A DNA stretch of 64,000 nucleotides from Elephas maximus indicus (GCF_024166365.1 NC_064820.1:133010001-133074000), one strand, 5' to 3'; positions 45,831 to 57,739 are shown, counted from the first letter of the stretch. A program made the numbers and translations. Notes: a model not told the origin generated them from the letters alone.

Positions 45831-47212
45831 GAGAATTTGAAAAATCAAAACACGACCTTTTTTTGCAAGTGTTGTGCAATGCTTTTAATGAGAAATTCAC
45901 CCAGCAAGTTAAGCAGAAGTTTTCTTCTAATACTTCCCAATCACGCTTTGCTGTGAGGGAAAATGTCTTTCCTAATCATTTTAAGCTTTGAATCAATGGT
46001 ATATTTGTTTCACTTCTCACTGAGGCTTGTCACGTTTCAGGCTTAAGCTATGGAATCTAAAATTGGATATGTAGGGTTCCAAAAGAAACGAAAACACAAA
46101 TAGTCACCTTTGTCATACTGTTACGGGCTATATGTTAGGCTGGGCTGGGTTTGCTCCCAAATTTTAGGACAGAATAAGGAAACGAGAATTAACATGCATC
46201 ATTGATTTGCAATAGCTTGAGTTTCTTTTCCTGATTGCTACAGCCCTGACAGGTCACCTGCATTTTGAAACAGATACCTGTTAATCCAGTCCTCCATCCT
46301 TTAATCTCACTCTTTAACCCAGGGGATTTTACTTATCCTACCATTAATATACTCCTGGTTTTACCCACATGGAAAGGTGGGATGGGAGGACGCTGACTGG
46401 GGAGGTTGGCCTGGCATGAATTCATAGCCCAGATACTCCATCCTTCTTTCTTCCTCCAGGAGGGTTCCTGCTTTTCAGTCCCTGATCCTGACTCCTTCTG
46501 TGTAGTAACAGGCCTTAAAACACTCTCACCGCCAACCTCCCCTCAACACACACACGCACACAGGCACACACAAGGTAGTAAATGAGGTGTCACATGCTGT
46601 AACATAACCATCCTTTCACGTGTAGATCTCAGACCTAAGCTTCCCTAGATTTCATTGCAGGAACCAGGGGCCCCCCTGTCCAAGTGGGAGAAGATAGGAC
46701 AGAACGCCCATGTAAGAAAGCACCAAAGAGAACAACAGTTTGTGAAGAAGTTGGAAGGAGGAAAAGGGAAAAATGAATAAACAGACTTTTTTCTTTGTCC
46801 ATTGGATGCTCTCCATGACCCTTGGGCTAATTTTTAATTCTCAGTGGAGGAAGACACAAGGCCCCAGCCTGTCTCGGCTTTATTGGTATTCCCAACAAAG
46901 TAAGGTTAATGTGCCAAACTAAATCTCTTTCCAAATGAAAATTAAGCTCTGAGTCATCCGGGGTCAGTGTGAAGCCTCTTATGCAGCACCGACTACCCAC
47001 CCGCCCTGCCTCCCTAGACACTGACCTTCAGCTGTGGCTGGAGTCTGCTGCTGTTTATAAGTAGTCCTCTGGGTGAACATTTGCTGGGCAGACACAGTGG
47101 AGATTGGACTCTGGCCACATAGCACAGGCTGCCTGCTGGGGCTGGGGCTTTCCCTTTCTCCTGCATGCATGGGGACAGGGCTTCATGAAGAGATTTTATC
47201 TGTCCTGGCTGA
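45831..47212. other. Unassigned noncoding stretch
   Basis: Contains a CA-rich patch at 46546-46572. No gene or named repeat. Frames at 46827-47340 lack domains. Confidence 0.45.
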
Positions 47213-47233
47213 TTTTTTTTTTTTTTTTTTTTT
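47213..47233. repeat. T-run
   Basis: About 21 consecutive T, with no recognisable SINE or LINE body next to it. Confidence 0.9.
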
Positions 47234-47399
47234 CTTTTTGTCCATCCTGGGTCCCACTGATCTCCTTACTAGCCATTTTAGAGTTCAACAGGGTTCATTT
47301 TTTTTGCCCCTTTAACTCCACTAAAGCAGTATCATGCTAACCTTGACTTTGAACTGCAAAGAATAAAAATGAAAAACTTTTGTCCTCATGCTTTATTAA

Positions 47400-47560
47400 C
47401 ATTCACTGACTACCAACTTTGTGCTAAGAACTTTATATTATACTTCAGTTAACATTCATGGCAGGCTTCAGCATTGGTGTTCACACCCCCATTTTACAGA
47501 TGAGGGTACTGAGGCACAATGTCTCACCCAATATGAAGCACAAGTTCTTCCAACTTTCTC
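47400..47560 (-). repeat. MIR
   Basis: ACACCCCCATTTTACAGATG, AGGGTACTGAGGCACAATG are an antisense MIR core. Confidence 0.75.
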
Positions 47561-48251
47561 CTATGACTTGACGTTTCTTGCTTGGTACTCAGTGTGCTCA
47601 GTGCTTGAAGTGACATGTCTTATGCAAAGAAGTGACATGTCTGTCTGTGAAAACAAGAAGGCAGGGGATTTAGCCAGAGGAGCCATGCTCTTTGTGACAA
47701 ATGGGCAAAATGAGAAGAAACTATGTTAACATTTTCCTAGCAATTACAGGGACATCTTTCCAAGTCCCAGTCCCTCCCCCAGGAGTGATTAGGTGTACAC
47801 AGGACTCTGGTGATGTGTGATGAAGTAGACTTTGTAATGTGGCAGGAACTTTTTGCTGTAGAACCCAGGCAGCACTGCTGCTGTGAGGCCACTAAAAAAA
47901 AAAAAAGGCATAAATTCAACTCGATTAAATCCAGACTGCCTATTAACCTGAAAATATACACAATAATTACTTAGTTTCCCTTACATTTCACTCTTAAAAT
48001 TTTTGTGAGGCTTTTCAGAAAGTTTGAAAACTTTCTTCACATATCTCATTATCATTTTCCTGAGTCTTAGTTTCATTTTACAGAAACTCTTCTTAGTCCC
48101 ACAAACTCTGTCTTGGGAATCAATTCCGATGCTCCTTCCACTATTCTGGTCACCTCTGGTCTTCAAACACAAGGGTAAAGAAAATGCTTAGGAGGTAGCA
48201 TCTGAATATAAGTATTACAGATCTTGCCAAAGCTGGAATTTGCGCTGCAGT
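47561..48251. other. Unassigned noncoding stretch
   Basis: An A-run at 47893-47904. No gene or named repeat. Confidence 0.5.
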
Positions 48252-48254
48252 ATT

Positions 48255-48413
48255 TTCCAGGTGGTGTAGTAGTTAAGAGCTATGGCTGCTAACCAAAAAG
48301 TTGGCAGTTTGAATCCACCAGGCGCTCCTTAGAAACTCTATGGGGCAGTTCTACTCTGTCATATAGGGTCGCTATGAGTTGGAATTGACTTGACAGCAGT
48401 GGGGCAATGGGGG
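48255..48413 (+). repeat. AfroSINE, short form, with target duplication
   Basis: A-box-like GTAGTTAAGAGCTATGG, body GGGGCAGTTCTACTCTGTC, 3' end GAATTGACTTGACAGCAGTG. ATTTTCCAGG occurs at 48252-48261 and 48414-48423. The left copy overlaps the usual SINE start, so the first bases of the head are replaced. Confidence 0.94.
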
Positions 48414-48439
48414 ATTTTCCAGGTTTGGGAAGACACACG

Positions 48440-48525
48440 CGGTTCTGATTTTGTGAAACAAGGACCCAGGCACCTATATATTTTAAAGTTTCCCAGGTGA
48501 TTCCAGTGATTTTCCAGTCAGGCCC
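48440..48525 (+). repeat. MER5-type fragment
   Basis: GGACCCAGGCACCTATATAT then TTTCCCAGGTGATTCCAGTG correspond to the second half of a MER5-type hAT element. Confidence 0.6.
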
Positions 48526-48617
48526 AATATCCCACAAATTCTTTTTGGGAATTTATTTCATCAGAGGACAAACTTAATTAAATCCCCTGCTGAATTGTAA
48601 GCATTTAGAACAGGGGA

Positions 48618-48826
48618 TGGAGCCCTGGTGGCACAATGGTTAAAGTGTTCAGCTGCTAACCAAAAGGTCGGTGATTCCAACCCACCCCCTGTTCTATGGG
48701 AGAAAAGATCTTGCCATCTGCTTCCGTAAAGATTTACAGCCTAGGAAATCCCATGGGGCTGTTCTACTCTGTCCTACAGGGTCACTATGAGTCAGAATCG
48801 ACTTGATGGCACTCAACAACAAAAAA
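48618..48826 (+). repeat. AfroSINE, long form, with 9-bp target duplication
   Basis: Head TGGAGCCCTGGTGGCACAAT, long middle segment CCGTAAAGATTTACAGCC, 3' end GATGGCACTCAACAAC plus A-tail. AACAGGGGA at 48609-48617 and 48827-48835 is a perfect duplication. The tail is RTE-like, as in other long copies. Confidence 0.96.
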
Positions 48827-48835
48827 ACAGGGGAC

Positions 48836-48995
48836 AGCTTGTTTTTGCAAATAAAATTTTATTGGAACATAGCCATGTGTGATCATTTAAATATTGTCTT
48901 GCCTGCTTTGGGACTACAGTGGCAGAGTTGAATATTGCAACAGGCCCACAAAGCCTAAAACGTTTACTAAAATATTTAAGAAAAGTTTGCAGAAG
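48836..48995 (-). repeat. hAT-type nonautonomous transposon fragment
   Basis: TTGCAAATAAAATTTTATTG, GAACATAGCCATGTGTGATC, TGGCAGAGTTGAATATTGC and CACAAAGCCTAAAACGTTTA are in the order of a common placental hAT MITE. Exact family and strand are uncertain. Confidence 0.6.
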
Positions 48996-49000
48996 ACTAA

Positions 49001-49864
49001 CACTTGTCTGATTCATCTTTTCCTACTTCAGTAAACATTTGGAAAGGCTTTGCACATAGTAGGGGCTCAGTTGAATTAAGTTGATAACAAGTTAACTGAA
49101 ATGGGCTGAATTAAATCAAATCTTCAACATTTTATCTGAAAAGAATTCAAGGTGTTATCCCTCCCTAGAGTATTTCCATTTTAATAAGTAACTCATAAAG
49201 ACACCAAAACCTTTATTTGAAGACAGAAAGGAGTACCTAATTGCTAAAATTGCAAGCACCTGTAATTACGAATATGCAACTCTCTTCTATTGGATTGAGA
49301 AATCTCCCTTGGAACACTTAAATTGCACAAGGAGGCTGCCACCCAGCTTACCCGAGAGTGTAAAATTTACCGAAACAAGCTGATTGGAGGGGTTGATAGG
49401 CCTTATGTGGGGGGAAAAAAAATCTCCAAGATTTATTTGTTTTGCTTGTACTCTTTTTGTTAGTCCAACACGTTCTCCCTGTGGGAACACTCTGGTTTTC
49501 TTTAAAGGTGTCACCACTTCCTACTCTATAATTCCTAGAACTTTCTTCCCGTGGGGACTTTGTTATTATTCTGAACAGGTATGTCAGCATAAATATGTTG
49601 GCAGATTTTATCATTTAATTTTTCCATAGCCTATGAATGATGGGAAATTGCTCTGAATTAAATTCCCTCAATGCCAAATCAACCTATCTGGGGAACTTGT
49701 CCGTCAACTACATTGATGGAGGGCTTCGTAAGGCCCTATAAGCTGAGAAGTTCTTAAATTTTAATTAGGTGATGTGGGTGCTCATAAAGAAAATGTCTCA
49801 CTCTTAGTTCTTGGGTAACCCAAACCTTCCCAGGAAAGAGGCCTTGGGAAGCTGACTGGAGAGA
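49001..49864. other. Repeat-poor noncoding stretch
   Basis: No transposon is recognised. Small open frames on both strands (49287-49629) have no domain. Possibly conserved noncoding DNA. Confidence 0.45.
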
Positions 49865-50075
49865 GAAGGCTCCAGCCTCCAAGTTAGACAGATCAAGGTT
49901 TGAATTTGGACTCTTATCATTCACTAGCAAGTGAACTTGGACAAGTTGCTGAACCTCTTACAATATTAGTTTTCCTCCAGTGTAAATGAGACAGAAATGA
50001 TGAAAACATTGCAAGGATGTAAAGTACTTATCACAGGGCACAGAATGTAGTAAGCATTAAATAAATGGTATGGTC
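49865..50075 (+). repeat. MIR
   Basis: ACAGATCAAGGTTTGAATTT, GAACTTGGACAAGTTGCTGA, ACCTCTTACAATATTAGTTT, AGTAAGCATTAAATAAATGG are in sense MIR order. Confidence 0.82.
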
Positions 50076-50200
50076 TTAGCTGAAATTAAGTTACTGATGG
50101 CTCCAGAGAATTCTAGTCTACATTTTTCTAAAGTAAAGTTTCATAATCTTCCGTGCTATAATTTTCGCATTAGATTTGTGCGTGTGTGTTTTTCATTTAA

Positions 50201-50402
50201 AGACCCCAGGTGGCACAAATGGTCTGCACTTGGCTAATAGCCTAGAGGTTGGTGGTTTGAACCCACCCAATAACACCGCAGAAGAAAGGTCTGGTAATTT
50301 GGTGCTTCCATAAAAATTACAGCCAAAAAAACCCTATGGAGCAGTTCTACTCTATAACACATGGGGTCTCCATGAGTCGGAATCAGCTTAACAGCAACAG
50401 GA
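50201..50402 (+). repeat. AfroSINE, long form
   Basis: Head AGACCCCAGGTGGCACAAAT, B-box-like GGTTTGAACCCACC, long middle segment CATAAAAATTACAGCC, 3' end AGCTTAACAGCAACAGG. The mid body is altered (CTATAACACATGGGGTC). Confidence 0.93.
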
Positions 50403-50499
50403 TTTATAAACACAAAATTCTTCTAACATCTACTGAGCCCATATTACAGCATTTCAAGGCTCTTAGCCTCTTGTCTTCATCACCTCTTCCTTAGAAAGT

Positions 50500-51030
50500 C
50501 ATTCTACTCACTGCAGCATCACACATTTCTCTTCCTCAAAAGGTTTGAATGGCTCCCTTTTCCCTCCATAACAAGCAGAAACTCTTCTGCTTTTTATCAA
50601 GAACCACGATAATCTGCTTCTCCAGCTTCCCAGCTTACTTAATCCCACCCCACGTAATTTTTTTTTTTCCCCCGATCCTGGACTTTCCACTCTCTATTCT
50701 ACAAACACGGCATGCTAATCCTCCCCCTACAGACTCATCCATGAATTTCTTTGGCTTTGTTCCTCCCTTCTCACTGTTTTCCCAAACCATACCCATCCAC
50801 TCAGATTCAGCTCTGGTGCAGCACTCCCTCCTGTCAGGGACTCCTTCAGGCCTCTTCAATGTCCTTGTTTCCTAAATTTGATAGCAATTATACTCTGGGT
50901 CACACAATTTAACGTTTTCTTAAACACCATCTTTCATTCTTTACTAATGGTTTATGTGTCCCAGTTGTGGCTCTGTAACCTGACTATATAATCCTTGAGG
51001 TAGGAGCCATCTCTTAAGATCCTTGTGTGG
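50500..51030 (+). repeat. L2 LINE 3' part
   Basis: CTGCAGCATCACACATTTCT, AGGTTTGAATGGCTCCC, AACAAGCAGAAACTCTTCTG, CGGCATGCTAATCCTCC and CCTTGAGGTAGGAGCC follow L2 3' order. The 108-codon frame 50549-50875 is a repeat artefact. Confidence 0.55.
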
Positions 51031-51035
51031 CTCGT

Positions 51036-51245
51036 GCTTCTGGAGCACTGTGAGGAACAGTATATTTGCTGCTGGGCTCACCTAAGTTCAAATGCCATGC
51101 TCTGTGACCTTGGCTGAATTTCTTAACTTCTCTAGTCCAAAATTTCTTCAATTATGAAATGTAGATGTTGTTATGGGAATTAAAATTATACAATGTCTAG
51201 TATCTGGCACATAGAAATTATTTAGTAAATACTAGCTATTATTAC
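51036..51245 (+). repeat. MIR
   Basis: CTCTGTGACCTTGGCTGAAT, TTCTTAACTTCTCTAGTCC, TAGTATCTGGCACATAGAAA are in sense MIR order. Confidence 0.82.
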
Positions 51246-51950
51246 CTTAAATTTAATTGGTTGTTTGAATATCTAGATCTTCAATGGCAATGGTACCTTT
51301 GAAATCCAGTGCTTTCCTATCTATGTGTCTCACAAATCATATCTTAGCTTGGTGCTCACAAGAAACCAAAGCGGAGACAAAGCTTTGGTGCCACCACTTT
51401 ATTTGTCCAGGAAAGGGGAAATGAGGCAGAGAAGGAAAGGGAGAGACGGTAACAGGGTGCTTTGTACAGCTGGCCGCCTTTGGGTATAGAGTGCTACTGA
51501 TTGTTCAGTGTTGTGTTAGAGTCTTCAGAGAGGCCCATGAGCTGCTGCATCTCAGGGCACAGCATCTGGGTTAAGAAGAGATAAAATTGTATCCTCTAGG
51601 TCCTGTCTTCCATGGGTCAAATGTTCCCTCCCCCCCCCCCACCAGGCACTACTTCCTCTACACAGCTACATTGTGTTTGTGGTGGGCACAGAGAAGATCC
51701 AGGATGCTTCCCACCTCAGCTAGGGTGGGAGGCGAGGAGTGCCGGGTTCAGGCAAAAGTCCTGGTGGGTTGTGATCATGAGCCCAGACAGAGCTGGTCAT
51801 GGAGGCCAGCGGGGGTAAAATAAGCAGCCTAAGACTTCAAAGAAAATTGAGGTCAAAAGGAAACCTGATAAATTATGAGATAAACCAAGTTATTTTAATT
51901 CATTCTCAGAAACTATTACGGCCTTATTATCCTCATGAATGCTGATGGGA
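51246..51950. other. Unassigned noncoding stretch
   Basis: C-run at 51629-51641. Frames at 51587-51823 are unremarkable. No gene. Confidence 0.5.
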
Positions 51951-51954
51951 ATAT

Positions 51955-52285
51955 ATAGCTTTTTTTTTAATAATTTTTTTTAATTATAAAAGTGATAAAT
52001 GCTTGGTATAGAGAAATTAGAAAATAGGGATAAGCAAAGACTACAAAATAAAAGTACCCCAAAATCTCTTTATCATGATTTATATTATGTTCATCAGCTG
52101 CTTTTTTAAACTTACTCTATTTTGAATCTTTTCTTGTTAATAAACAACTGTCTAGATTTTCATTTTTAATGGCTTTATAATATTCCATTTTATGCTTGAA
52201 CCATAATTTGTTTCAGCAATCCCCTATTATTGCACATTTACATTGTTTAAATTTTGTAAGTATTAACATCAAAGTAAACAAATAT
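51955..52285 (+). repeat. Old L1 fragment, left of HMGN1 retrocopy
   Basis: TTTTTAATGGCTTTATAATA, TTCCATTTTATGCTTGAACC, TTTCAGCAATCCCCTATTAT, GCACATTTACATTGTTTAAA are in the order of an old L1 3' region. A later part of the same order (TTCCTAGAAGGGGAATTGCT) lies at 54258, beyond the HMGN1 retrocopy and RTE. Confidence 0.55.
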
Positions 52286-52307
52286 TCCAAAAGAAAACTT
52301 CCTCTAG

Positions 52308-53270
52308 GGATCCCAGCAGCTTGGCTGGCAGGCAAAGCCGCAGTGACCAAGTAGCCCACTTTCGCAAAGGCTCGCAGCGCGCCACGGCCAGCAACACCCA
52401 GCATGCGCCTCCCCACGGCTGAGATCGCCAGGAGGAAGGTCAGCTCCGCCAAAGAGGCCCTGAAGGAGGAGCCCAAGAGGTGATCCGCGAGGTTGTCAGC
52501 TAAACCTGCTCCTGGCAAAAATGGAAAGGAAATCAAAAAAGCCAGCAGGAAAGGGTAAATCTTCAGACAAAAAAAAAGTGCAAACAAAAAGGGAAAACGG
52601 GAGCAAAGGGAAAGCGCGCTGAAGTGGCTAACAAAAAACTAAAGATTGACCTTCAGAAAATGGGGGAAATAAAAATGAGGAGTGTCCAGCCTCTGATGAA
52701 GCAGGAGACAAATGTTGGTCTACCATGTCTTATCAGTGGTACCCTGTTTCTTCCTTCTTGTACAATTCAGAGAAAGATTTTTATCAACTATTTTGTAAAT
52801 GCAAGGTTTTTACTAGCTCTAGAAACGTTTTTAATGAGGAAAACCCACCTCATCCCATTTTTTAAGTATAAATTTTCTTAAAGAGGTGAAATCATTTGTT
52901 GGTGGTTTTTTGGTATAACCAGAGAATAGTGTGATGTCTAATTGTGGGAGGCTTTGACTGTCTTTGGTGTTAATGTGACATTCCATGGGGGGGCGCACTT
53001 TTTATATCCCCTAATACGAAATATACTTAATGGCAATTTGCAGTTGCTGTCATGCATTTATATGTCTTGAACATTTTAAATTACTTCTATTTCCATGTTG
53101 TTTTTTAGTAGAATTGTTTCTTAAAGAAAACTGTTCCCTCTCTTGACACTCCCTGTAAGAACTGTGTGTATTCTGTAACATCTTGGATCATGGTAGTCCA
53201 GTTTTCCTAATAAATTTGTTATGTGCTGTGAAGGTTTGAAAATTTGAATGTGTGGTGTGTGTAATATTAA
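52308..53270 (+). pseudogene. HMGN1: Processed pseudogene of HMGN1
   Basis: Intronless copy of the nucleosome-binding HMGN1 mRNA. A GC- and CpG-rich 5' UTR-like part (about 52308-52423) is followed by a coding remnant, 52424 to about 52715, and a long 3' UTR match with AATAAA at 53209-53214. Recognisable parts: RRKVSSAKEA near the start, KEEPKR, RLSAKP near 52490, KSSD and QTKGKRGAKGK-like segments near 52555-52620, and SPASDEAGD-like near 52680 in a shifted frame. The start codon is ATC (52424-52426) instead of ATG. TGA at 52481-52483 replaces Arg codon 20, a second in-frame stop lies at 52556-52558, and small indels shift frame. The parent gene has several exons; none of its introns is present here. 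No A-tail is visible because an RTE begins at 53281. Confidence 0.93.
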
Positions 53271-53280
53271 ATTGTGTATT

Positions 53281-54020
53281 AGCGAGACTTAAAGCACTTA
53301 CTGAATAAGATCAAAGACCGTAGCCCTCAGCATGGATTATACCTCAACATAAAACAAAATTCTCACAAATAGACCAATAAACAACATCAAGATAAACAGA
53401 GAAAAGATTGAAGTCAAGGATTTCATTTTACTTGGATCCACAATCAATGCCCATGGAAGCAGCAGTCAAGAAATAAAATGACACATTGCTTTGGGCAAAT
53501 GTGCTGCAAAAGATCACTTTAAAGTATTAAAAAAGCAAAGATGTCACTTTAAGGACTAAGGTGCGCTTGACTCAAGCCATGGTGTTTTCAATTGCCTCAT
53601 ATGCATGTGAGAGCTGGACAACGAATAAGGAAGACCAAAGAAGAACTGACGCCTTTGAATTACGGTGTTGGCAAAGAATATTGAATATACAACGGACTGC
53701 CAGAAGAACAAACAAATCTGTCTTGGAAGAAGTACAGCCTGAATGCTCCTTAGAAGCAAGGATGGCGAGACTTCACCTCACATACTTTGAACATGTTATC
53801 AGGAGGGACCAGTCCCTGGGGAAGTACATCATGCTTGGGAAAGTAGAGGGTCAGTGAAAACACAGGAGACCCTCAATGCGATGGATTGACACAATGGCTG
53901 CAACAATGGGCTCGAGCATTACAATGATTGTGAGGATGGCGCAGGACCAGGCAGTGTTTTGTTCTGTTGTTCATAGGGTTGCTATGAGTCCAAACCAACT
54001 CTTTGGCAGCTAACAACAAC
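53281..54020 (+). mobile_element. RTE-clade LINE, 5'-truncated 3' end
   Basis: About 740 bp from the end of the RT domain to the 3' terminus (CAGCTAACAACAAC). It follows HMGN1 3' UTR sequence immediately, so it probably inserted at or near the retrocopy's A-rich end. Confidence 0.92.
53561..53857 (+). pseudogene. RTE ORF C-terminal remnant
   Basis: A 98-codon open block: MVFSIASYACESWTTNKED, AFELRCWQRILNIQRTARRT, and LTYFEHVIRRDQSL. This is the Cys/His-containing C-terminal region of the RTE protein, with the catalytic part absent. It ends before the family's usual terminus. Confidence 0.88.
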
Positions 54021-54229
54021 ATGATGTAACATCTTACCAGCAATTGAAGATAACTGGTACTTCATACCCTCTTAAGGAAAATTTGCCTCGAAATTTAAAG
54101 CTGGAAAGTCACTGAAATATAGAAAAGAGTTGTAACTACACGCTTTTTAGATTTCTGGTACGTACATTAAGAATTGGGTACAAATTGCTCATAATGACTC
54201 TGTACTGACCCTTAAATCAATCATTAAAA

Positions 54230-54420
54230 TACCAATTATGAAAAAAGCAGAAGACTTCCTAGAAGGGGAATTGCTGGCTTAAAGATATCTATCCTTTTAA
54301 CACTTTGGGTATCTATTAGAACTTCTTCTCCAGAAAGGCTGCATCAATTTAAACTTCGCCAGCAGTGTTCAAGGTTACGATATGCATTTCCAGATGGACA
54401 GATTCTGTTTAATGTCCATG
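54230..54420 (+). repeat. Old L1 fragment, right of HMGN1/RTE insertions
   Basis: TTCCTAGAAGGGGAATTGCT and CATCAATTTAAACTTCGCCA continue the L1 order seen at 51955-52285. About 200 bp of unassigned sequence separates it from the RTE end. Confidence 0.5.
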
Positions 54421-54859
54421 ACCTTAGCTGAAGCTTTTTCGGGAGTGTTGAGATTGACCATGTGTCATTCCAGTCACTCAGCACCCCATCTTATCATCAA
54501 ACAGGGCTGTGAGAGCTCTTAGGTAGTATTAGCTCCTCAGAGTCCTGGGCCTACCTTTCTTCTTTCTTTCATCCCTACCTGAGAAACTTGTCAGCCTCAT
54601 CATCACACTCAATATCATAAAGTGATAGTCATCTTGGCCTAGATCCTTTGGAAGTCAATAGTAGTTCTAACAAATTATATTTTTCCAGGCCTTGATGGGA
54701 TATTTTATGTTCTGGTGAGAGTTAATTCCCACACATGCAATCCTGAGTAACCTGTTTGCCAACCTTACAGTACTAAAACACAATTTTCTATGTTGCATAA
54801 TCCTTTCATCTCTGGGAAACACATTTGCCTGGCCAGCTAGGCCCTTGGTGTGTATAAAG
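54421..54859. other. Unassigned noncoding stretch
   Basis: No gene or named repeat. Confidence 0.5.
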
Positions 54860-55150
54860 CAATAATAAGCATTTATGTTGGGCTTTTAATCTTCAAAGTA
54901 CTTTGTGAACATTAACTTATTAATTTTCACAACACCCTTATAAGATCAATAAGTACTACTCCTCTCCTGAAATAAAAATAGCATAAACCATTGAAACATA
55001 TGACACATCACAAAAAGCCCAGAACCTAATAGTCTGGGAAGAAAAGATTGTTGATTACCAACTCAGTTGTGAGGGTGGAAGGAAGTTGGGCAGGACAGTG
55101 ATTGACCCAGAATCACAAAGGGAATCCATAGCAGAGCAGCCCTTACATTT
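54860..55150 (-). repeat. MIR-like
   Basis: GCAATAATAAGCATTTATGT, CTTTGTGAACATTAACTTAT, CACAACACCCTTATAAGATC and CAGAATCACAAAGGGAATCC in antisense MIR order with a gap between. Confidence 0.55.
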
Positions 55151-55974
55151 TACTTTACTAGTACCCATTCCTAAACTGAGGCCAAAAAGCAGCTAACCCA
55201 CAGTAAAAAAAAGAAACAGTCAAAACTCTGTATAAGATTTAAGGGTATCTGACAAATTCAAGGTCACCTATATACAGCCAAATAATGTGAAAGAAAGTTA
55301 CAAAGAAAGAGTCATAAATATTCAAATTAATGATAGAAGAAGAAGAAAACGTATCTCAGAAAACAGCCACACAGGACATTGAATTTAAAGGTTAGCATTA
55401 ATGAAGACACTCAAAATAGAAATGCAAATGACAAGTGACTATACAGCGAATTATAAGAAAACTGCCCATAAATTCTTAGTTTGATGTATATCTGCACCAA
55501 CTATAGCAAATAATGTTGGCTATTAGGAGCTGTAAAATTCCAAGGAGTAGTTAAACATACAGCTTAGCAAAATAAGTTAACTTGTTTTATGTATCTGGGA
55601 CTTAGTGATTACTTTCAGCTTTTGTGTCTTCAGTAGATAATAAAATAAAGAATTCTAGATTTTGACACTTTCTATCATCAGCTTAATCATTAACTTCATT
55701 GTGCTCCTGACTCCATTCTAACAAGACATGTGTCACTTTGCTGCCATTTTTCTACTTTATATGGATGGTAAATATAATGGGTTCTGCAGCAAAAGCGAGT
55801 TGGACTCCTGGAAATCAAAATAATAACAGCAATATTAAAATAAAACACCATTATGTATCATAATTATTTTATATTATAGTATTGCCTATTATTAGTGTTA
55901 GATACTATAGGCGGAGTGTAAACAGCAAAATCTATCACATAGTGTGAAAGAGGGTGTATTTCAGCAAATAAACC
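55151..55974. other. Unassigned noncoding stretch
   Basis: AT-rich, no gene. Confidence 0.5.
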
Positions 55975-56085
55975 CTGACTTGGAACTGCAATGCTGCCGC
56001 ATGTTGGTTGTGTGTCATTGAGCAGGTTGTATAGTCTCTGAGCTCCAATTCCCTCATCAGTATAGTGAGGATAATAATCAGGACT
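55975..56085 (+). repeat. MIR fragment
   Basis: TTGTGTGTCATTGAGCAGGT and CCAATTCCCTCATCAGTATA are a diverged MIR core. Confidence 0.6.
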
Positions 56086-56229
56086 CTTGGTTGCAAGTGA
56101 CCTTCCCTTGACTCTGTATTCCCTTCTAGCTACCATCCCATTTCTCTGCTCCTGGTAAAGAATTGTCCATACATCCTGATTTCTCCATCCCTTTTCAATT
56201 CGCCAAACGTAAGCCCTCATCTCCACCAC

Positions 56230-57545
56230 TGCTTCACGGGAATTTCTCTTTTCAAGGTCGTCTGAGAAAATCAGTGTTTAGTTCTAGTCCTCATCTTATT
56301 AGACTTCTCAGTACCTAGTCCTCAGTGGACATGGCTGAACACATCGTTTCCTCTTGAAACACATCCTTCTCTTGGCTTCCTTAATATCACAATCTAAACG
56401 GCTTTCTATGACCTCAATGGTGATTATTCTTCAGTCTCTGCTGACTCGTCTTCCTCTGCCTGAATTCTAAATGTTGGAGTATCCAAGGGCTCTGTTCTTG
56501 TCTCTCTTCTCTATCTAACCCCACTCCCTAGAAGATCTCATCATATCCCATGGCTTTAAATAGAATATATATGTATTCATATTTCCAGGCCAAATCTCTT
56601 TCCCAAGCATGACACTAGCAAATTCAGCAGTCTACTACTTAACATTTGCCTTTATTATATAAAGAAATATTTCAAATTTAACATATCCAATATCAAAATT
56701 GTGGCATCTATCCACTCACTCCATCCTCAATTATGCCAACCTTCTCCTTCCCAGTTCTTCTCCATCTCCTTTAGTGGCATAACTCTTCATCTAGTTATGC
56801 CAAAAACCTAGGAAGCACCCTGATTCTTCCTCTCCCACCCTCAACTCACACATTCAATCGATAAAGAGGGCCTCCTTACTCTGAGAATATATTCTGATTC
56901 CAACTACTTCTCTCACTGCCACCGTAACCACCGTACTCCAAAGCCAACAACATCTCTTACTTGGATTAACAGACTCTTATCTGGTTTTCTTACTGCTTGC
57001 TCCACTGTAGTCTGTTCTTCATATAACACCCAAAGCAATTGTTCTGGAACATAAATCAGTTTCTACTCTTACTATAAAGTCACCGATGATTTCCAATATA
57101 TTTATAATAAAAACCAAAGTCCTTAGCAAGTTCAGGCCGTGCCTGAAGTAATTAATGCCCACCAACCTTGTTCGCTATGATCTTCTTTTTGATATTTGAA
57201 TACAACAAGCTCATTGGATTTCAGATACTTTGTATTTGTATTTTCCTCTACTAGGAAGCTCATACCCCAGATTTTCACATGACTGGCTCCCTAACAATCT
57301 ATATCTCAGCTCAAATAACAACCCCTTAGAGACTTTCTTTAATACCTAAATAAAGTTGTTTCCATAACCCACATACATTTTCCATTTTATTAAACTTTCT
57401 TAGTTTTCTCAAAGTCCTTATTAATATCTGAAATTCTATTAATTGTTTATTTATCTGTCTTCTGTACTAGAAGATCCCGTAAAGTTAAGGCCTTCTGCCT
57501 TTTCTTCTCTGTTATATCTCCTACATCTGTTACTTTACTCATAAG
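56230..57545 (+). mobile_element. L2 LINE remnant with decayed reverse transcriptase
   Basis: 1.3 kb of L2 (CR1-like clade). RT-derived text survives in pieces: CTTATTAGACTTCTCAGTAC near 56295 and TTCTCTTGGCTTCCTTAATA near 56369. The 3' region follows (TCCTTAGCAAGTTCAGGC near 57120, CTGTACTAGAAGATCCCG near 57462). All frames are broken. It parallels the L2 at 60590-63600. Confidence 0.7.
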
Positions 57546-57739
57546 CAAAAAATATAAAATGTTTTTAGTTTTTTTTTTTAATTGTAAAATATTGCATTGA
57601 CTAAGGGTAAGCCTACATAGCCAATTATTGTAATTGCTGTCAATAAGTTGTATACCTGTAAAAAGTTGAATTGACAAAAGTTGTATGTTGTGTGATATAT
57701 ATATTTACAATGACCTCCCCCCCCCAAAAAAAGAGTAGC

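Noticed and set aside
52308..52520. Possible CpG island or promoter
   Set aside because: The GC- and CpG-rich patch is explained by the HMGN1 5' UTR and coding start within the retrocopy.
52213..52587. 124-codon minus-strand open frame
   Set aside because: Antisense to the HMGN1 pseudogene; hydrophobic look comes from the reverse complement of a Lys/Ala-rich coding region.
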